Origin: Lobosporangium transversale
Lineage: Eukaryota > Mortierellomycota > Mortierellomycetes > Mortierellales > Mortierellaceae
Assembly (NCBI RefSeq): GCF_002105155.1
Contig: NW_019028986.1
Span: 512,501-576,500 of the forward strand
DNA: 64,000 nucleotides
Direction of reading: 5' to 3'
Part shown: positions 59,844 to 64,000 of the stretch, in pieces
Position numbering within the stretch: position 1 is the first letter of the stretch
How the letters are laid out: each line of letters starts with the position of its first letter
Translations under genes and position numbers: made by a program
Notes under the pieces: model-generated
Database searches by the model: none
What the model was told of the DNA's origin: nothing
The model's input: the letters and a program-made list of their open reading frames with translations, nothing else

Positions 59844-60598
59844 TGTAAAACTGTCAAGGAATGAAGGAACAAAAACAAAAAAAAAAAAAAAAAAAAGTAA
59901 AGTCAATGCGTGAATGACAAAAGAAGGAAAGAAAGAAGGAAAGAACAGAAAAAAATAAACAAAAGCAATAGGAATATTATCTCAGTTCAGTGTCCTTATC
60001 AGATCCTTTTTAAGGCGTAAATCTGGTGGGGGAGAAATTATTATTAACATTACTTAAAGAAAGTTACAGTCCTTGTAATACATGCGGAGCATTTTGTTCC
60101 ATAGCAACTCTCCTAACTCTAATGTAATGCAAAGTGTAAGCCATCTTACATACATTCTATACAGGAATATCTAAATGATAATCCGTTACATGGTGTTCAA
60201 ATGAATGAACTTCAATTAGTTCTGCAGATCGACATGTGTGTCATCCATGGCGCTCAGCTCGCAACCTAAACCGATCCATAGAAACTTCCTCAAGTTCTTT
60301 TTCCATTCTCCAGTGCCAGTCTCTTCACTAGTCTTTTGTTTATTTGTTTGTTATCAGATCCTCTCCTTTTTGGCATATCCGCCTTCTTAAACATTTTAAA
60401 AACAAAAAAAAAAAAAAAAAAAAAAAAATTCCTCCATTCACTCTCCGTTCATCTTCGTGTTGGAGTCATGGTTACAAAACTGGGTGCTCTGACATTTAAT
60501 CAAATACCCTTGCTCTCTATTACTCGAACCTATATAAACACAATGCGTAAAATAAACAAGCCCTATAAACATGTATTCCTTCTAATTCTGAATCAACG
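59844..60598. other. Intergenic region between CREG-like and F-box/LRR-like genes
   Basis: The left side, upstream of the CREG-like gene, is purine-rich on the plus strand (59880-59970). An A run of about 26 bases lies at 60403-60428. No gene is seen. Confidence 0.5.
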
Positions 60599-62341
60599 TT
60601 ATGCATAAAACTCATCCCAGTGAATAAATCCGACCCGAATGCTTGGTGTCCTCTCATGCCAATACGACAGCTTGTTCTTGATCTCCTCCTCTTGATCAAA
60701 CTCATCATTCATTTCCCAGCCTACACGCCAAAGGAACTCCATACCGCATACTGCCTCCATCACATCGTCCAGTTTCACTCCAAAACATCTTGCCAGGTCC
60801 AACATCTTTAAGCCTGTGAGGTTATGCGCAATTCCTTGAAGAAACGATACTGTTAATGGCCATCGTCCCAATAGTTGCAACGTCTGTAGTTTCTTTAGAG
60901 TTAGAATCTCCTCTATCGGATTGTCAATCCGGCCACACGATTCCTCGCCATTGGCCATTAACTTGAACGCGATGAGGTTTGGACAACATCGCAGTAGGCT
61001 GAAATGAAATTCCAGTGCAATATCTCCCTGAAGCTGAAGCTCTTGCAGAAACGGCATATGGATCTGAAGGAGTGGTCGCCCCCATGTCAACGTTGGTTTT
61101 GGAACAGATTGACGCACCATTGAAGTTGCTTTCAATACCCTCAGCGACTGACAAAAGCCAACAGCAGCATCATCCAAAGCATTCCGTAGATTCAGATGAT
61201 TGCCAGAAATATACAGTCGCTCTACAGAGGGTATATGAAATTGCTCTGCCTGTCCGATAGATCGCTTTTCAGAGACAGATCCTTGATGCTGATCCATGAA
61301 GCGTGCTCCATAGAGCTTGGCAATACCCTGGAATGTATCCGGCCCAGGGATGAAAAGATCAAGGACTTTAAGCGATCGGCACCGTAATAAAAAGCTAGTG
61401 GTATCCTTGGTTGTTTGTCCTTCACCATAATCCATCACAAGTCTATCTAGTCCTTCCACCGGAATAGAGTCAATCATGGACCAAGCCTCACGCCAGGATC
61501 TTGTATCAAGAGCGCGGAGTGTCCTGAATGCCTGGGGAAGTTGTACGAGCTCCTTCAAGCTGCTCTGATCAGAAATTTCCATATCCATTAGTCCCGTCAA
61601 CCCCCCGATCTGGAGCTCTCTAAGTGTACCATGAACACGATCATGTTCCTTGATCCATTCCACAAGCTCTGAAAGGACTTGTGGCGTCACTCTTTTGATA
61701 TGATGTATCTCCAGTCGCTTGAGGCATCCAAGCATGGGAATGAACCCAACAAATTGTTGAACCCGTATAGATGAGAGACATAGTGAGCTAGCACGACTGC
61801 CACAGTGTCTTAGAAATATACTATCCAGCTGTGCTAGTATGGATTGGTTTTGGATCCGAGTGCTCGTTCCAAAGAGTTGAGAGATTGCGCCAGAGGCCAG
61901 AAAAGAATGATCAAGCTTCCGATAATGATAAAAGTAGCCACTACCAATTTGAGAAGCGTAGGTCCTATGGCGCTCCTGATTTACAGCATCGATGTTGTCT
62001 TGACCATTTTCGTCCTTGTATCCGTCCTCCTCGTTGTCCTCATCCTCAAAGTCGTAAATGACCAAAGGAGGCAGTTCTGCTACAAGATTGGGATCTAGCT
62101 CTTTAAGGAAGAGTCGCAAGAGGAAGACGAGGCGCTCAGTCTTTTCAGCTTCAGGCCAGGTGCGATGATTAAGGACAAGGAGGAATGGATTCTGATAGAG
62201 AATAGGGGCCGTAAGCTCAAACAGGGCCTTGTTGACGCGCAGCAGAGAACAAAGAGTTGGAACTTGATTGAACTGTAAAAACGAGATAGTGTGCGCTAGA
62301 CACTCAATAAGTAGCGTTGGTCTTTCTTGTGTGATGGACAT
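60599..62341 (-). CDS. F-box/LRR-like protein
   Basis: A single exon encodes 580 aa starting at ATG 62341 (MSITQERPTLLIECLAHTIS). The frame is open farther upstream but reads unlike protein there. Residues 8-50 (LLIECLAHTISFLQFNQVPT, then LCSLLRVNKALFE) fit an F-box-like motif. The rest is a series of irregular leucine-rich segments (GCLKRLEIHHIKRVT, GTLRELQIGGLTGLMDME, CRSLKVLDLFIPG, PFLQELQLQGDI, KKLQTLQLLGRWPL, TGLKMLDLARCFGVKLDD). This is the architecture of F-box/LRR substrate adaptors of SCF ubiquitin ligases, expanded in Mortierella-type fungi as far as I know. An acidic insert (EDEDNEEDG) sits near residue 100. The substrate is unknown. Confidence 0.8.
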   Translation of the reverse strand: MSITQERPTLLIECLAHTISFLQFNQVPTLCSLLRVNKALFELTAPILYQNPFLLVLNHRTWPEAEKTERLVFLLRLFLKELDPNLVAELPPLVIYDFEDEDNEEDGYKDENGQDNIDAVNQERHRTYASQIGSGYFYHYRKLDHSFLASGAISQLFGTSTRIQNQSILAQLDSIFLRHCGSRASSLCLSSIRVQQFVGFIPMLGCLKRLEIHHIKRVTPQVLSELVEWIKEHDRVHGTLRELQIGGLTGLMDMEISDQSSLKELVQLPQAFRTLRALDTRSWREAWSMIDSIPVEGLDRLVMDYGEGQTTKDTTSFLLRCRSLKVLDLFIPGPDTFQGIAKLYGARFMDQHQGSVSEKRSIGQAEQFHIPSVERLYISGNHLNLRNALDDAAVGFCQSLRVLKATSMVRQSVPKPTLTWGRPLLQIHMPFLQELQLQGDIALEFHFSLLRCCPNLIAFKLMANGEESCGRIDNPIEEILTLKKLQTLQLLGRWPLTVSFLQGIAHNLTGLKMLDLARCFGVKLDDVMEAVCGMEFLWRVGWEMNDEFDQEEEIKNKLSYWHERTPSIRVGFIHWDEFYA

Positions 62342-62592
62342 ATGATCTTTTGGTCTGCGATCAATTAAATAAAAAGATGCAAAGCAAGTAGGTGAAAGAG
62401 ATGTGAAGGAAGGAAAGAAATGTGTGAATGTGAATGTGCGTGAACTCACGCACGCAGTTGACTGCTCCTTTGACTTCGACGCGCGATTGCGCCAATTGCA
62501 CAAAGTGTGGCGGTGTTGAGTTGAATTTAGTTTTTATTAATGAATAGGTTAATACAGATGTTTACATTAATGTATTTTAAAATCACACAAAC

Positions 62593-64000
62593 TTATTTCT
62601 CTTCCTCCTCGCTTAGTGCGTTATTGCGATGTTGTGATGGATTACTTTTGCCATTTTCATTTTCATTGGACAACTCTTCAAGGGTCTTGCCCTTCGTCTC
62701 AGGGATGAAGAAAGTCACCACCAAACCCACAAACATGAACAAAGCAAAGATCTGCAATAACTGAGGGATGAAGTTATTGGGACCACCACGATCCTTGAGC
62801 TGAGAAAAGCCAACCTGGGCAATGATGGCTCCAAGTTTGCCTGATCCAGCAGCAATGCCGTGACAAGTTGAACGATAGCGTGTAGGAAAGACTTCCCCGG
62901 GGATGACAAACGTCGTGGCGTTAGGACCAAAGTTTTGGAAGAACTGCGTAGCAGCAAAGAGGAAGACAAAGAGTGCGGTCGAGTAATTTCTGATTTGATT
63001 ATAGGCAAAACCAAGGACACAGAAGAGGATGCAGGACATCGTAAATCCAATTAGCTGGATCTTAATGCGTCCAAGGCGCTCGATCGTGAACACAGTCACC
63101 CAATAGCCGGGGACCGAGCCAAGTAGGACAATAATGATTTGACCAATAGCAGCATTCCAACAGGAGCTGAAGTTATCACCCTTGATAGACGAAAACTTGA
63201 TCGAAGATAGAATAAAAGAGTTGTTCAGACCGATACCATAAAACGCAACATCGAGCGCAAACCAGGCCATGGAGGTTCCAAAGAGAATCTTAAAGTTCTC
63301 CCATCTGGAAAAGTAAATGCAAAAATCGGAAAAAGATCCTTTAACAGTGGAAGGATTGTGGGCGGCTTTTTCATCTTCCTCTGATTGAAGATGGTTGTGG
63401 CTCTCCTTGAGGACGTTAGCAACATCGCGCTCAGCCTTGTTCACGTTGTTTTCGATATCCAGCACGTAGCGGGGAGTCTCTGGGATGGTCAAACGGAAGT
63501 AGACGGCAACAAGCGCGGGGATACATCCAAAGCCAATGAGGATACGCCAAACGTAATCGAGGTTCTGGGGGTTGGCTATGATGCTATCCTTGAAAGCGGC
63601 CAGGAGGATGATGGCAACAACACCTGTTGTCAAATAACCAAATCCTTGCATCGCAAAGACTGCAGACATCATGGCACCACGACGGTTTGTGGTGGCAAAT
63701 TCCGAGGTGATGACAGCAGATAGAGGGTAGTCTCCTCCAATACCGATGCCGACAAGTACACGCCATATGATCAGGGCAGCAGGAAGTGAGAGGACATAGC
63801 CGTTTCCAGACAAGGCTTGACCCAAGGTAGCCACAATGATAATCATCAATTCAACGCCATACATTCTCTTGCGACCCAGGCGATCAGCGAGGTAACCAAA
63901 TCCGATTTGACCAATAAATGTTCCAATAGAAGCAGCAACCTTGATGCCCAAATCCAAATCAGGAGGGAGAGTACCGTCTGAAAAGTAAATGATCCCCAGC
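62593..64000 (-). CDS. PHO84-like phosphate:H+ symporter (5' end outside window)
   Basis: The frame is open from the right edge to a TAA at 62593, covering about 469 codons. It lacks only the N-terminal part and first membrane segment. Motifs of the phosphate:H+ symporter branch of MFS: IYFSDGTLPPDLDLGIKVA; QIGFGYLADRLGRKRMYG; GIGIGGDYPLSAVITSEFAT, the family signature with the phosphate-binding Asp/Tyr; SIPETPRY-like TIPETPRYVLD; and the C-terminal PETKGKTLEELS. About ten membrane segments are visible with a hydrophilic central loop. The family imports phosphate at the plasma membrane and is usually induced by phosphate starvation. No intron is seen in the visible part; the ttttcag at 63980 could be an acceptor, but the frame reads through it with conserved residues. 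Confidence 0.93.
   Translation of the reverse strand, partial: LGIIYFSDGTLPPDLDLGIKVAASIGTFIGQIGFGYLADRLGRKRMYGVELMIIIVATLGQALSGNGYVLSLPAALIIWRVLVGIGIGGDYPLSAVITSEFATTNRRGAMMSAVFAMQGFGYLTTGVVAIILLAAFKDSIIANPQNLDYVWRILIGFGCIPALVAVYFRLTIPETPRYVLDIENNVNKAERDVANVLKESHNHLQSEEDEKAAHNPSTVKGSFSDFCIYFSRWENFKILFGTSMAWFALDVAFYGIGLNNSFILSSIKFSSIKGDNFSSCWNAAIGQIIIVLLGSVPGYWVTVFTIERLGRIKIQLIGFTMSCILFCVLGFAYNQIRNYSTALFVFLFAATQFFQNFGPNATTFVIPGEVFPTRYRSTCHGIAAGSGKLGAIIAQVGFSQLKDRGGPNNFIPQLLQIFALFMFVGLVVTFFIPETKGKTLEELSNENENGKSNPSQHRNNALSEEEEK

Overview
The window is nuclear DNA of an early-diverging fungus, most likely Mucoromycota and perhaps Mortierellomycotina. The evidence is densely intron-containing genes with short GT-AG introns, a StuA-type APSES regulator, a PHO84-type phosphate carrier, a Pff1-type M28 protease, large Ser/Gln/Pro-rich F-box and kinase proteins, and a decayed XPG/FEN1-like gene of a kind I associate with Mortierella relatives. 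The placement is inference. The most obvious global feature is dozens of pure A or T runs of 20-50 bases, mostly in introns and between genes.

Layout, left to right. 1-5.2 kb: a plus-strand Ser/Asp-rich scaffold-like gene with an unresolved 5' end. 5.7-9 kb: a divergent pair, a PTPMT1/DSP8-like phosphatase (minus) and an OCIA-domain-like membrane protein (plus). 9.3-10.3 kb: a degraded XPG/FEN1-like nuclease. 11.3-12.9 kb: an F-box-like protein (minus). 14.7-18 kb: a head-to-head pair, cytosolic ribosomal protein uS9/RPS16 (minus, with a GC-AG first intron) and mitochondrial ribosomal protein mL38 (plus). 19-21.7 kb: a nine-exon MFS transporter with a 12-base microexon. 21.9-24.6 kb: trimethyllysine dioxygenase (minus), first enzyme of carnitine synthesis. 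25.2-29.1 kb: an M28 vacuolar membrane protease (minus). 31.1-34.7 kb: a StuA/Efg1-like APSES transcription factor (minus), followed by about 11 kb without a convincing gene. 45.9-47 kb: an orphan single-exon gene. 47.8-51 kb: a Hel2/ZNF598 ribosome-collision ubiquitin ligase (minus). 51.8-55.9 kb: a Kin1/MARK-like kinase without a visible KA1 domain (minus). 58.7-59.8 kb: a secreted CREG-like protein. 60.6-62.3 kb: an F-box/LRR-like protein. 62.6 kb to the end: a PHO84-like phosphate:H+ symporter, cut by the window edge.

There are no operons; the genes are housekeeping and regulatory functions of a eukaryote. Two relations stand out. The cytosolic and mitochondrial ribosomal protein genes share one 0.7 kb intergenic region. 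The growth and morphology regulators (StuA-like, Kin1-like) have the longest low-complexity upstream regions. Splice junctions were chosen by hand; for every multi-exon model except the first gene and the phosphatase 5' end, exon lengths sum to an intact frame and the splices restore family motifs. No mobile element with intact coding capacity, tRNA, rRNA or CRISPR array was recognised.
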